15,542 nt of DNA, from NCBI GenBank assembly GCA_023399455.1, contig JAEWPN010000211.1:1-15542 (forward strand). Direction: 5' to 3'. This stretch comes from Bacillota bacterium. Its GTDB lineage: Bacteria > Bacillota > Clostridia > Lachnospirales > Lachnospiraceae. The notes beneath the pieces were generated by a model. The model saw only the letters and a list, made by a program, of their open reading frames with translations, was not told the DNA's origin and ran no database searches. Positions 8,430-15,097 of the stretch are shown here, one piece after another (position 1 is the first letter of the stretch; every line of letters starts with the position of its first letter). Made by a program: the position numbers and the translations under genes.

Positions 8430-8486
8430 AAAAATACGAAAAATTACGAAAAAACTGTTGCAAATTATTAGGCGGAATGCTATGCT
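8430..8486 (+). promoter_or_regulatory. Sigma-A promoter with phased A-tracts for the importer 2 operon
   Basis: TTGCAA (8458-8463), a 17-bp spacer and TATGCT (8481-8486) fit a housekeeping promoter, with transcription expected from about 8493. Directly upstream are three A-tracts at 8430-8434, 8439-8443 and 8449-8454, spaced 9-10 bp apart. They lie on the same DNA face and suit an UP element or intrinsic bend. A further weak 6-bp AT-rich hairpin (8399-8415) near the end of the previous gene has no proper T tract and is doubtful as a terminator. Confidence 0.72.
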
Positions 8487-8498
8487 TTATATATGTTC

Positions 8499-8534
8499 GG
8501 AAACGTTACCGATAACGATACCGAAAACGGTACC
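8499..8534 (+). promoter_or_regulatory. Three abutting 12-bp operator-like repeats (probable LacI-family site array)
   Basis: GGAAACGTTACC (8499-8510), GATAACGATACC (8511-8522) and GAAAACGGTACC (8523-8534) are perfectly adjacent and share 9 of 12 positions (consensus GRWAACGNTACC). Each is a degenerate palindrome centred on CG, as expected for LacI-family operators; the first copy matches its own reverse complement at 10 of 12 positions. They begin about 6 bases after the expected transcription start, where a bound repressor would block initiation or early elongation. The natural candidate is the LacI-family protein encoded at the end of the same operon (inferred). Confidence 0.7.
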
Positions 8535-8571
8535 AAAAAACTTATTCACAAAAAAAGGAGAGGTATTCATT

Positions 8572-9993
8572 ATGAAAAAGAAACTGATTAGTGCATTACT
8601 TTGTGTAGCGATGGTTTCCTCCATGCTGGTTGGCTGCGGCAGCACTGCAGCAGAAACACCTGCGGCGACAGAAGAGACGACGGCGCCTGCGGAAGAGACG
8701 GCGGAACCTGCAGCGGAAGATGCGGCTCCGGCAGATGAGAGCGCATCGGCAGAAGGCGGAAGCGTATACTACCTGAACTTCAAGCCCGAAGTTGATGAGC
8801 AGTGGCAGGAAATCGCAGCAGCTTACACCTCAGAGACTGGTGTAGAGGTTAAGGTCGTAACTGCGGCGAGCGGTACATATGAAGAAGTATTGAAATCTGA
8901 AATCGCAGGTCAGGATGCACCTACTCTGTTCCAGATTAACGGACCGGTTGGTTACAATAGCTGGAAGGATTACTGTCTCGATTTATCCGGTTCCGAGCTT
9001 TACAACGCTCTTTCCGATAAAGGCCTTGCAATTAGCGGTGAAGACGGCGGCGTATACGGCGTTCCTTACACGGTAGAATCTTACGGAATCATTTATAACG
9101 ATGCGATCATGCAGGCGTATTTCTCGCTTGACGGTGCAAAAGCAGCGAGCGTTGACGAAATCAATTCCTTCGACAAGCTGAAGGAAGTTGTAGAAGATAT
9201 GACAGCGAAGAAAGCGGACCTGGGTATTGAAGGCGTATTCGCTTCCACCTCTCTTCTTCCCGGTGAAGACTGGAGATGGCAGACACACCTTGCAAACATT
9301 CCGGTTTACTATGAATACAAAGATAACAAGGTAAGTGACATGGCAGCTATCGAATTCACATATTCCGATAACTACAAGAACATTTTCGATTTATACATCA
9401 ACAACTCCACCGTTGCACCCGGACTTCTTGGAAGCAAGGCAGTTACGGATTCTATGGCTGAGTTCGCTCTCGGACAGTGCGCTATGGTTCAGAACGGCAA
9501 CTGGGCGTGGGGACAGATTTCTACAGTAGAAGGCAATACGGTAAAGGAAGAGAATGTTAAATTCATGCCTATCTACACCGGCGTTCCCGGCGAAGAGAAT
9601 CAGGGACTCTGCACCGGCACAGAGAACTTCTGGTGTGTTAACAGCCAGGCTTCAGAAGCAGATCAGAAAGCGACTTTAGATTTTGTTAACTGGATGATTT
9701 CTTCAGATGCAGGCAAGGACTATATGGTTAATTCGTTAGGAAACTCCGCACCGTTCACTACCTTCGGCGATGATGAAAAACCGACCGATCCTCTTGCAAA
9801 AGAGATGTATCGTTATATGGAAAACGGAAAGACCAGCGTAACATGGAACTTTACAACCTTCCCCAGCCAGGCATTCAAGGATGATTTCGGCGCAGCTCTT
9901 CTCGAGTACTGCAACAAAAATATGACATGGGATGAAGTAAAAGACCTGGTAGTTACGAGATGGGCAGAGGAGAAATCCGCAACGGCACAGTAA
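8572..9993 (+). CDS. Sugar ABC transporter substrate-binding lipoprotein (importer 2, probable maltodextrin)
   Basis: 473-aa binding lipoprotein. The ATG at 8572 follows a GGAGAGG ribosome binding site and gives a textbook signal: MKKK, a hydrophobic core, lipobox LVGC with Cys22. A longer frame from 8425 runs through promoter and operator sequence and is rejected. Residues 25-62 are a low-complexity Ala/Glu/Pro/Thr linker tethering the domain to the membrane. The mature SBP_bac_1-type domain has the usual elements (VYYLNFKPE, ETGVEVKVVT, GVPYTVESYGIIYN near the hinge, and Trp/Tyr-rich stretches such as WRWQTH and NGNWAWGQ that suit sugar stacking). Two permeases, malQ and a LacI-family gene follow, which makes malto-oligosaccharides the most likely ligand (inferred). 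Confidence 0.93.
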   Translation: MKKKLISALLCVAMVSSMLVGCGSTAAETPAATEETTAPAEETAEPAAEDAAPADESASAEGGSVYYLNFKPEVDEQWQEIAAAYTSETGVEVKVVTAASGTYEEVLKSEIAGQDAPTLFQINGPVGYNSWKDYCLDLSGSELYNALSDKGLAISGEDGGVYGVPYTVESYGIIYNDAIMQAYFSLDGAKAASVDEINSFDKLKEVVEDMTAKKADLGIEGVFASTSLLPGEDWRWQTHLANIPVYYEYKDNKVSDMAAIEFTYSDNYKNIFDLYINNSTVAPGLLGSKAVTDSMAEFALGQCAMVQNGNWAWGQISTVEGNTVKEENVKFMPIYTGVPGEENQGLCTGTENFWCVNSQASEADQKATLDFVNWMISSDAGKDYMVNSLGNSAPFTTFGDDEKPTDPLAKEMYRYMENGKTSVTWNFTTFPSQAFKDDFGAALLEYCNKNMTWDEVKDLVVTRWAEEKSATAQ

Positions 9994-10102
9994 TTCCTGT
10001 TACGGAAAAAGGATTTGATAAATATTTCGATTCAGAGTAGTATATAGACATAAGATTAATATTTTAATGAATATTTGTTTATCAGCAAGTTGAGTAAAGA
10101 GA

Positions 10103-10133
10103 CACTTCGCAGCCTCGGCTGCGGAGTGTTTTT
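10103..10133 (+). terminator. Intrinsic terminator/attenuator between binding protein and permease genes of importer 2
   Basis: CACTTCGCAGCC (10103-10114) pairs with GGCTGCGGAGTG (10117-10128) with one G-U pair, giving about 11 bp closed by a tetraloop, followed by five T (10129-10133). It lies in the 167-base gap after the binding-protein stop and just before the permease ribosome binding site, with no obvious new promoter. It probably acts as a partial terminator that lowers permease expression relative to the binding protein. Confidence 0.8.
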
Positions 10134-10160
10134 CGAAATTTGCGAAGAGGAGGACGGACT

Positions 10161-11006
10161 ATGGAAAAGACATTAAAAAAATATTTTTTGATATTTACCC
10201 TTCCTACGGTAATAGCCTTCGCGTTTGCTTTTATTATTCCCTTTGTGCAGGGGGTGTATTTATCTTTTTGTAAATTCACCACGGTAAGCAATGCGAAATG
10301 GGTAGGGTTTGATAATTACAAAACGGCCTTCTCCGGCGGGCAGGGATTTACAAGCGCTTTGGGCTTCACAGTGTCATTTACGGTAATCAGCGTATTGACG
10401 ATCAATTTATTTGCATTTGCGATTGCGCTATTACTTACGAGAAAAATCAAAGGAACGAATATATTCAGAACTGTATTTTTTATGCCGAACTTAATCGGCG
10501 GTATTGTGCTTGGCTATACATGGCAGCAGATGATTAATGCTATTTTATATAAATATGAAACGACGATCGTATCCAATGCGACCTACGGTTTTTGGGGCTT
10601 AGTGCTCCTTATGAATTGGCAGATGATAGGCTATATGATGATCATCTACATCGCCGGCCTTCAAAATGTGCCGGGAGATTTGATAGAAGCAGCGAAGATC
10701 GACGGAGCGACGCCATGGCAGACCTTGATCAAGGTCAAAATCCCGATGGTAATGTCCTCCGTTACGATTTGTTTGTTCTTAACGCTGTCAAACAGCTTTA
10801 AGCTGTTCGATCAGAACAAGGCGCTTACTGACGGCGCGCCGATGAAAAAGACACAGATGCTTGCGCTGAACATTTACGAGACCTTCTATGGAAGGACCGG
10901 ATATGAGGGTGTTGGTCAGGCGAAGGCAGTAGTATTTTTTATCATAGTAGCGCTCATTGCGTTAGTGCAGTTATCGTTTACGAGAAGTAAGGAGGTAGAG
11001 CATTGA
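10161..11006 (+). CDS. Sugar ABC transporter permease, MalF type (importer 2)
   Basis: 281-aa membrane permease of the CUT1 sugar-uptake family. The ATG at 10161 is preceded by GAGGAGG (10147-10153) with 7-base spacing; an upstream TTG at 10140 in the same frame would cover the ribosome binding site and is rejected. The protein begins with a short basic segment (MEKTLKKYF) and about six membrane segments, without the extra N-terminal segments of enteric MalF. The EAA loop starts near residue 176 (EAAKIDGATPWQTLIKVKI). Its stop codon overlaps the next start by one base (TGATG), indicating translational coupling to its partner permease. Confidence 0.93.
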   Translation: MEKTLKKYFLIFTLPTVIAFAFAFIIPFVQGVYLSFCKFTTVSNAKWVGFDNYKTAFSGGQGFTSALGFTVSFTVISVLTINLFAFAIALLLTRKIKGTNIFRTVFFMPNLIGGIVLGYTWQQMINAILYKYETTIVSNATYGFWGLVLLMNWQMIGYMMIIYIAGLQNVPGDLIEAAKIDGATPWQTLIKVKIPMVMSSVTICLFLTLSNSFKLFDQNKALTDGAPMKKTQMLALNIYETFYGRTGYEGVGQAKAVVFFIIVALIALVQLSFTRSKEVEH

Positions 11007-11851
11007 TGACATCGGCAAAAAGCAGATTTTCCAATAAAATATTTTTTGTGTTGTTAAGTGTTTTGACAGTCGCGATACTTTATCCGCTGCTGTTTATTTT
11101 AAATAACTCCTTTAAAGGGAAATTTTTCATCAGTAAGGACCCTTTTTCCCTTCCCGATTCGGAGACTTTTGTAGGGCTTACAAACTATGTGAACGGTTTG
11201 ATCAAGACGGGACTTTTCAAGGCCATCGGCTGGTCGTTTTTCATTACGATCATTTCCGTCGGACTGATCATACTGTTCACCTCCATGACTGCATATTACA
11301 TTACGAGGGTAAAGTCCAGGTATTCCACGATTCTGTATTATATGTTCGTGTTTTCCATGATCGTACCCTTCCAAATGGTCATGTTTACGATGACCAGCCT
11401 TGCGGATAAGTTTCATTTAAGAAACCCTCTGGGAATGTGCTTATTGTATCTTGGTTTCGGGGCGGGCTTGTCCGTATTCATGTTTGCGGGTTTTGTGAAA
11501 TCCATTCCGTTAGAAATAGAAGAGGCGGCCATGATCGACGGCTGCAATCCGTTACAGACTTTTTTTGGAGTGGTATTTCCGATACTCAAGCCTACGGCGA
11601 TTACGGTAGCCATTTTAAATGCGATGTGGATATGGAACGACTTCCTTCTGCCCTATTTGGTAATCGGTATCAGTACGCAGTATAAGACGATTCCGGTTGT
11701 AGTACAGATGCTCGTGGGCTCTAACGGGAATAAGGATATGGGAGCGCTCATGGCGATGCTGGTATTGTCGATCATTCCCATCGTTATATTCTATCTGACA
11801 TGTCAGAAATACATTATCGAAGGCGTTGTAGCCGGAGCGGTGAAGGGTTAA
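11006..11851 (+). CDS. Sugar ABC transporter permease, MalG type (importer 2)
   Basis: 281-aa partner permease. The ATG at 11006 overlaps the preceding TGA by one base and has AAGGAGG about 10 bases upstream. A TTG at 11003 would add one residue and is less likely. About six membrane segments are visible, with the first at FFVLLSVLTVAILYPLLFIL. The EAA loop starts near residue 173 (EAAMIDGCNPLQTFFGVVF). Downstream, the stop codon's last base is also the first base of an in-frame ATG of malQ, whose preferred start is 12 bases further on. As with importer 1, no ATP-binding subunit is encoded nearby. Confidence 0.93.
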   Translation: MTSAKSRFSNKIFFVLLSVLTVAILYPLLFILNNSFKGKFFISKDPFSLPDSETFVGLTNYVNGLIKTGLFKAIGWSFFITIISVGLIILFTSMTAYYITRVKSRYSTILYYMFVFSMIVPFQMVMFTMTSLADKFHLRNPLGMCLLYLGFGAGLSVFMFAGFVKSIPLEIEEAAMIDGCNPLQTFFGVVFPILKPTAITVAILNAMWIWNDFLLPYLVIGISTQYKTIPVVVQMLVGSNGNKDMGALMAMLVLSIIPIVIFYLTCQKYIIEGVVAGAVKG

Positions 11852-11862
11852 TGGGAGGAACT

Positions 11863-13338
11863 ATGAGAAAAGGCGGCATTTTATTACCGGTATCGAGCAT
11901 TCCGTCTAAGTACGGCATCGGTACGTTTTCCAGGCAGGCGTATGAGTTCGTCGATTTTTTGGAAAAGGCAGGGCAGAGATATTGGCAGATACTTCCTCTC
12001 GGTCCTACAGGGTACGGAGATTCTCCGTATCAATCCTTTTCCACCTTTGCAGGGAATCCGTATTATATAGATCTGGAGGCTCTCGTTAAGGAGGGATGGA
12101 TTACCGAAGAGGACTGTAATGCATGCGATTTCGGAAGCGATGACATGTATGTGGATTATGAAAAAATCTACCTGTCACGGTCGAAAATATTGAAAAAGGC
12201 ATATAAGAAAAGCAAGATAGCTAAGAATGAGAAATTTCAGGAATTCAAGAAGGAGAATGCACACTGGCTCTTCGACTATGCACTTTATATGGCGGTAAAA
12301 AATTCCTTCAAGGGCGTAAGCTGGATAGAATGGGATGAGGATATCAAGCTGCGCAAGGCTTCCGCTATGAAGGCTTATGAGGAGAAATACGCGGAGGAAG
12401 TGGAATTCTATGAATTTCAGCAATTCCTTTTCGCGAAGCAGTGGTTTGCATTGAAGGAATATGCCAATAAGAAAAATATAAGTATTGTAGGAGATATTCC
12501 TATCTATGTAGCTTTTGACAGTGCGGATACATGGGCTAACCCGGAACTGTTTCAGTTGGATGGCACTTGTACTCCTATCGGGGTGGCAGGCTGTCCGCCG
12601 GACGCTTTTTCCGCTACCGGTCAATTGTGGGGAAACCCTCTCTATGAATGGAAATACCACCAAAAAACAGACTATGAATGGTGGATGCGCCGGATCACCT
12701 ATTGCTATGTGCTTTATGATGTAGTAAGGATTGACCATTTCAGGGGATTCGACGAATATTATGCCATTCCCTACGGCGATCCGACCGCAGAGTTCGGAGA
12801 GTGGAAGAAGGGGCCGGGCTACGACATTTTCAAGGTCATGAAAGCTAAGCTTGGCAACAAATCGGTGATTGCAGAGGATCTGGGATTCCTTACGCCAAGT
12901 GTCATCAAGCTGGTAAAAAAGACCGGTTATCCGGGGATGAAGATTTTACAGTTTGCCTTCGATTCGAGAGAGGAAAGCGACTATCTTCCTCATAACTACA
13001 CGAACAATTCCGTAGTCTATACGGGAACTCACGATAACGATACGACAGTAGGCTGGTATACCACCTTTAACAGAAGAGATAAGAACTTTGCCAAGCGATA
13101 TTTAAACATAAAGACGAAAAAGGATATTCATTGGGATTTTATCCGCGCCGCGTTAGCCAGCGTTGCGGACACGGCGATCATTCCGGTTCAGGATTATCTT
13201 GGCCTTGGCTCGGAGGCGAGAATCAATACGCCCTCCACCTTGGGGGATAATTGGAAATGGCGGCTGCTTCCGGGTCAGCTTGACGATGAGCTGGCGGAAA
13301 GAATCCGGAAGATAACAAAGCTATACGGAAGAATTTAA
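11863..13338 (+). CDS. malQ: 4-alpha-glucanotransferase (amylomaltase, glycoside hydrolase family 77)
   Basis: Cytoplasmic enzyme that transfers alpha-1,4-glucan segments between malto-oligosaccharides, releasing glucose and making longer chains for phosphorylase. 491 aa from ATG 11863, which follows GGGAGGA and starts with the family opening RKGGILLPVSSIPSKYGIG; ATG 11851 would add four residues. Family signatures are clear: LPLGPTGYGDSPYQSFSTFAGNP is split around residues 45-67, nucleophile Asp291 in VRIDHFRGF, acid/base Glu338 in AEDLGFLTP, and transition-state Asp391 in GTHDNDTT. The C-terminal motif NTPSTLGDNWKWR is also intact. The length is normal for a bacterial MalQ of the short type. 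Its position after two sugar permeases argues that importer 2 brings in maltodextrins. Confidence 0.97.
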   Translation: MRKGGILLPVSSIPSKYGIGTFSRQAYEFVDFLEKAGQRYWQILPLGPTGYGDSPYQSFSTFAGNPYYIDLEALVKEGWITEEDCNACDFGSDDMYVDYEKIYLSRSKILKKAYKKSKIAKNEKFQEFKKENAHWLFDYALYMAVKNSFKGVSWIEWDEDIKLRKASAMKAYEEKYAEEVEFYEFQQFLFAKQWFALKEYANKKNISIVGDIPIYVAFDSADTWANPELFQLDGTCTPIGVAGCPPDAFSATGQLWGNPLYEWKYHQKTDYEWWMRRITYCYVLYDVVRIDHFRGFDEYYAIPYGDPTAEFGEWKKGPGYDIFKVMKAKLGNKSVIAEDLGFLTPSVIKLVKKTGYPGMKILQFAFDSREESDYLPHNYTNNSVVYTGTHDNDTTVGWYTTFNRRDKNFAKRYLNIKTKKDIHWDFIRAALASVADTAIIPVQDYLGLGSEARINTPSTLGDNWKWRLLPGQLDDELAERIRKITKLYGRI

Positions 13339-13375
13339 ATGACGGGGATATAGGAAAAATATGGAGGGATGTATC

Positions 13376-14416
13376 ATGCCTGAAATTACTATTAAGGATA
13401 TTGCAAAGCAGTGCGGAGTAGGCATCAGTACGGTTTCCAGAGCTATCAATAATCATCCGGACATTAATCCCGAGACGAAGAACATGATTATGGATGTGAT
13501 AAAGGCTACGGGTTTTGTTCCGAATAACAGCGCGAGGAATTTGAAAAGAATCGATGCAAAAAGCATTGCGGTGCTCGTAAAGGGTATTACGAATCCGCTT
13601 TTTTCCGATATGATCAAGGTAATTGAAGAAGAGACGCAGAAGAAAAAGTATTCTCTCGTACTTAAGCATGTAGAGTATTACGAGGACGAGGTGGATGTTG
13701 CCTTAGAGCTGGTGAAGGAAAAAAGGCTTCGTGGAATCATTTTCCTGGGAGGCTATTTCTTCCATTCGCAGGAGAAGATCGAGAACCTTACGGTACCTTA
13801 CATATTCAGTACTATAGGAACTGCTGTGCCGGAGAATATCAGCAGAGTGTTATATTCCAGCATAGCGGTGGACGATAGAAAGGAAAGCTATGTCATGACC
13901 GCTCATCTTATCGGTCTTGGACATCGGAATGTAGCGATTCTGTCGGCAGAGTCCGAAATTAACAGTATCGGACAGCTTCGGTTGGAGGGGTACAGGGATG
14001 CTCTTTCGGAGGCAGGCATCGCCTTCAATGAGAAACTTGTGCGCCGGGTGGAGGATGACATCGAGCATTATTCCATGGAAAACGGATATATTACGGCGAA
14101 AAAGCTCATCGAATCCGGTGAAAAATTTACCGCAATATTCGCCACCGCGGATATGCTGGCGGTGGGAGCATGCAGGGCTCTTTTGGAAGCGGGCATGAGA
14201 ATCCCGGAAGATGTCTCCGTCGCAGGATATGACGGCATAGACGTAGGGAAATATTATAATCCGGCAATTACTACCATCAAACAGCCGGTTAAGGAGATGG
14301 CAAAGACTACCATCAAGCTGCTGTTCGACATTATTGCCGGACGGAAATCCTATGAACACATTGTATTTCCGGCAGAGCTGATCGTGCGGGAATCCACTGG
14401 ACCGGCGAAGGGCTAA
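13376..14416 (+). CDS. LacI-family transcriptional regulator
   Basis: 346-aa DNA-binding regulator with a sugar-binding core. The ATG at 13376 has GGAGGGA (13363-13369) upstream; the ATG at 13361 in the same frame would cover that site. The N-terminal helix-turn-helix (about residues 5-26: TIKDIAKQCGVGISTVSRAI) and hinge (about 50-58, NNSARNLKR) are complete. A periplasmic-binding-like core follows from about residue 62, with GYDGIDVGKYYNPAITTIKQP typical of the family near its end. It lies 37 bases after malQ with no promoter seen between, so it is probably the last gene of the importer 2 operon. Likely role: repress or tune that operon through the three 12-bp sites upstream of the binding-protein gene (inferred). 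Confidence 0.95.
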   Translation: MPEITIKDIAKQCGVGISTVSRAINNHPDINPETKNMIMDVIKATGFVPNNSARNLKRIDAKSIAVLVKGITNPLFSDMIKVIEEETQKKKYSLVLKHVEYYEDEVDVALELVKEKRLRGIIFLGGYFFHSQEKIENLTVPYIFSTIGTAVPENISRVLYSSIAVDDRKESYVMTAHLIGLGHRNVAILSAESEINSIGQLRLEGYRDALSEAGIAFNEKLVRRVEDDIEHYSMENGYITAKKLIESGEKFTAIFATADMLAVGACRALLEAGMRIPEDVSVAGYDGIDVGKYYNPAITTIKQPVKEMAKTTIKLLFDIIAGRKSYEHIVFPAELIVRESTGPAKG

Positions 14417-14862
14417 ATCAAGTTGGAATTATGGTATCTATGGTCATAGGTCACATCCTCGCCGAACCATTCGGGAGGGAGAAAAGACTCCGCTTCCTCC
14501 ACCGTGGAGAACTCTACTTCGGCAATAACGAGGGGAGCGTGCGGCTCGTCAAAGATGTCCAGCTCGATGGTAAGTGAAGAACCGCCTGCGGGAATCAAAT
14601 ATCTTCGTTTGGATATCGTATTGCCGTCGCATTTTTCGAGCAGATGATAATAGGATTCTTTGTTTAAAGGCAGGTTGTATTCCTCTCTTGCAAAGAGTCC
14701 TTTTCCTTTATAGGTCAGATAATATTCCTCGTCCTGTTTTCTGATCCGGATGACGGGATCTACGTTAAGATAAGCCTGCTCTATATGGTGAGACGGATAA
14801 GAACTGAGGTTATCGGGCAATTCTTTTATTGTGAACTTTCTTTCGATTTCCATGCCGTTCAT
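14413..14862 (-). CDS. CYTH-domain protein (triphosphate tunnel metalloenzyme superfamily)
   Basis: 149-aa protein of the CYTH fold, a beta-barrel tunnel that binds triphosphates or polyphosphate with divalent metal. The signature ExExK is at residues 5-9 (EIERK). Basic tunnel residues follow in VIRIRKQ, YLTYKGKG and KRRYLI, and acidic metal-binding strands in IELDIFDE and IAEVEF. The C-terminus TYDHRYHNSNL is typical. It is shorter than CyaB adenylate cyclases (about 180 aa), so a cyclase role is not supported; a triphosphatase is more likely but unproven. The start at 14862 has AAAGGA about 13 bases upstream; the ATG at 14853 is a possible alternative. Its stop codon overlaps the stop of the lacI-type gene by four bases, a tail-to-tail arrangement without a terminator between. 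Confidence 0.9.
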   Translation of the reverse strand: MNGMEIERKFTIKELPDNLSSYPSHHIEQAYLNVDPVIRIRKQDEEYYLTYKGKGLFAREEYNLPLNKESYYHLLEKCDGNTISKRRYLIPAGGSSLTIELDIFDEPHAPLVIAEVEFSTVEEAESFLPPEWFGEDVTYDHRYHNSNLI

Positions 14863-14898
14863 TATGGTGTTTTTTCCTTTCTTAGGGATAGTAATTTT

Positions 14899-14928
14899 AT
14901 TATACTATGTCCTGTCTGTAAATGGAAA
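14899..14928 (-). promoter_or_regulatory. Probable sigma-A promoter of the CYTH gene
   Basis: On the minus strand TTTCCA (14923-14928) and a perfect TATAAT (14899-14904) are separated by 18 bp. Transcription would start near 14892, about 30 bases before the start codon. The -35 match is moderate, the -10 match is exact. It is divergent from, and close to, the csoR promoter. Confidence 0.5.
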
Positions 14929-14936
14929 GCAGCTTA

Positions 14937-14965
14937 TTGACAATTTCTCCGATTTATTCCATAAT
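14937..14965 (+). promoter_or_regulatory. Strong sigma-A promoter of the csoR-type gene
   Basis: TTGACA (14937-14942), exact consensus, a 17-bp spacer, and CATAAT (14960-14965), 5 of 6 matches. Transcription should start near 14972, just before the operator-like palindrome. Confidence 0.8.
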
Positions 14966-14976
14966 ATTTTGTACAG

Positions 14977-14992
14977 ATACCCCCAAGGGTAT
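14977..14992 (+). promoter_or_regulatory. CsoR-type operator
   Basis: ATACCC-CCAA-GGGTAT is a perfect 6-4-6 inverted repeat a few bases after the expected transcription start. Operators of CsoR-family repressors commonly have TACCC...GGGTA arms. The position would let the repressor block its own promoter, releasing it when metal binds. Autoregulation is inferred from the position and the neighbouring gene. Confidence 0.75.
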
Positions 14993-15001
14993 GAGAAAGG
15001 T

Positions 15002-15097
15002 ATGGTTATTAGTGTGAAAAATGAATTTTTCACACGCAAATTTGTGCCTGCGGCCCAAAGTTTGCAGGCTATGAGAGAGGCATGGTTATTAATATGA
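15002..15097 (+). CDS. Possible short leader reading frame overlapping the csoR start
   Basis: A frame of up to 31 codons (ATG 15002, or GTG 15014 for a 27-residue version) ends with TGA at 15095-15097, overlapping the csoR ATG at 15094 as ATGA. The peptide (starts MVISVKNEFF, ends MREAWLLI) resembles nothing I recognise. GAGAAAGG (14993-15000) is too close to ATG 15002 but lies 13 bases from GTG 15014, the same geometry as at csoR. It may be a coupling leader peptide or chance. Confidence 0.25.
   Translation: MVISVKNEFFTRKFVPAAQSLQAMREAWLLI
15012..15035 (+). repeat. Perfect 11-bp AT-rich inverted repeat in the csoR leader
   Basis: GTGTGAAAAAT (15012-15022) and ATTTTTCACAC (15025-15035) are exact complements separated by only GA. 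It could be an operator for a second regulator or a leader hairpin. It has no T tract suited to termination. Confidence 0.55.

Noticed and set aside
8499..8534. Operator repeats as CcpA catabolite-response (cre) sites
   Set aside because: They lack the TG...CA ends of the cre consensus, and the 12-bp tandem layout suits a local regulator better.
8425..8571. Upstream extension of the importer 2 binding-protein frame
   Set aside because: The extension covers the promoter and operator repeats, and would bury the signal peptide and lipobox, which start correctly at 8572 after a good ribosome binding site.
14413..14862. CYTH protein as a class IV adenylate cyclase
   Set aside because: It is clearly shorter than CyaB proteins, and nothing in the context supports cyclic AMP synthesis. 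Only the fold can be assigned.
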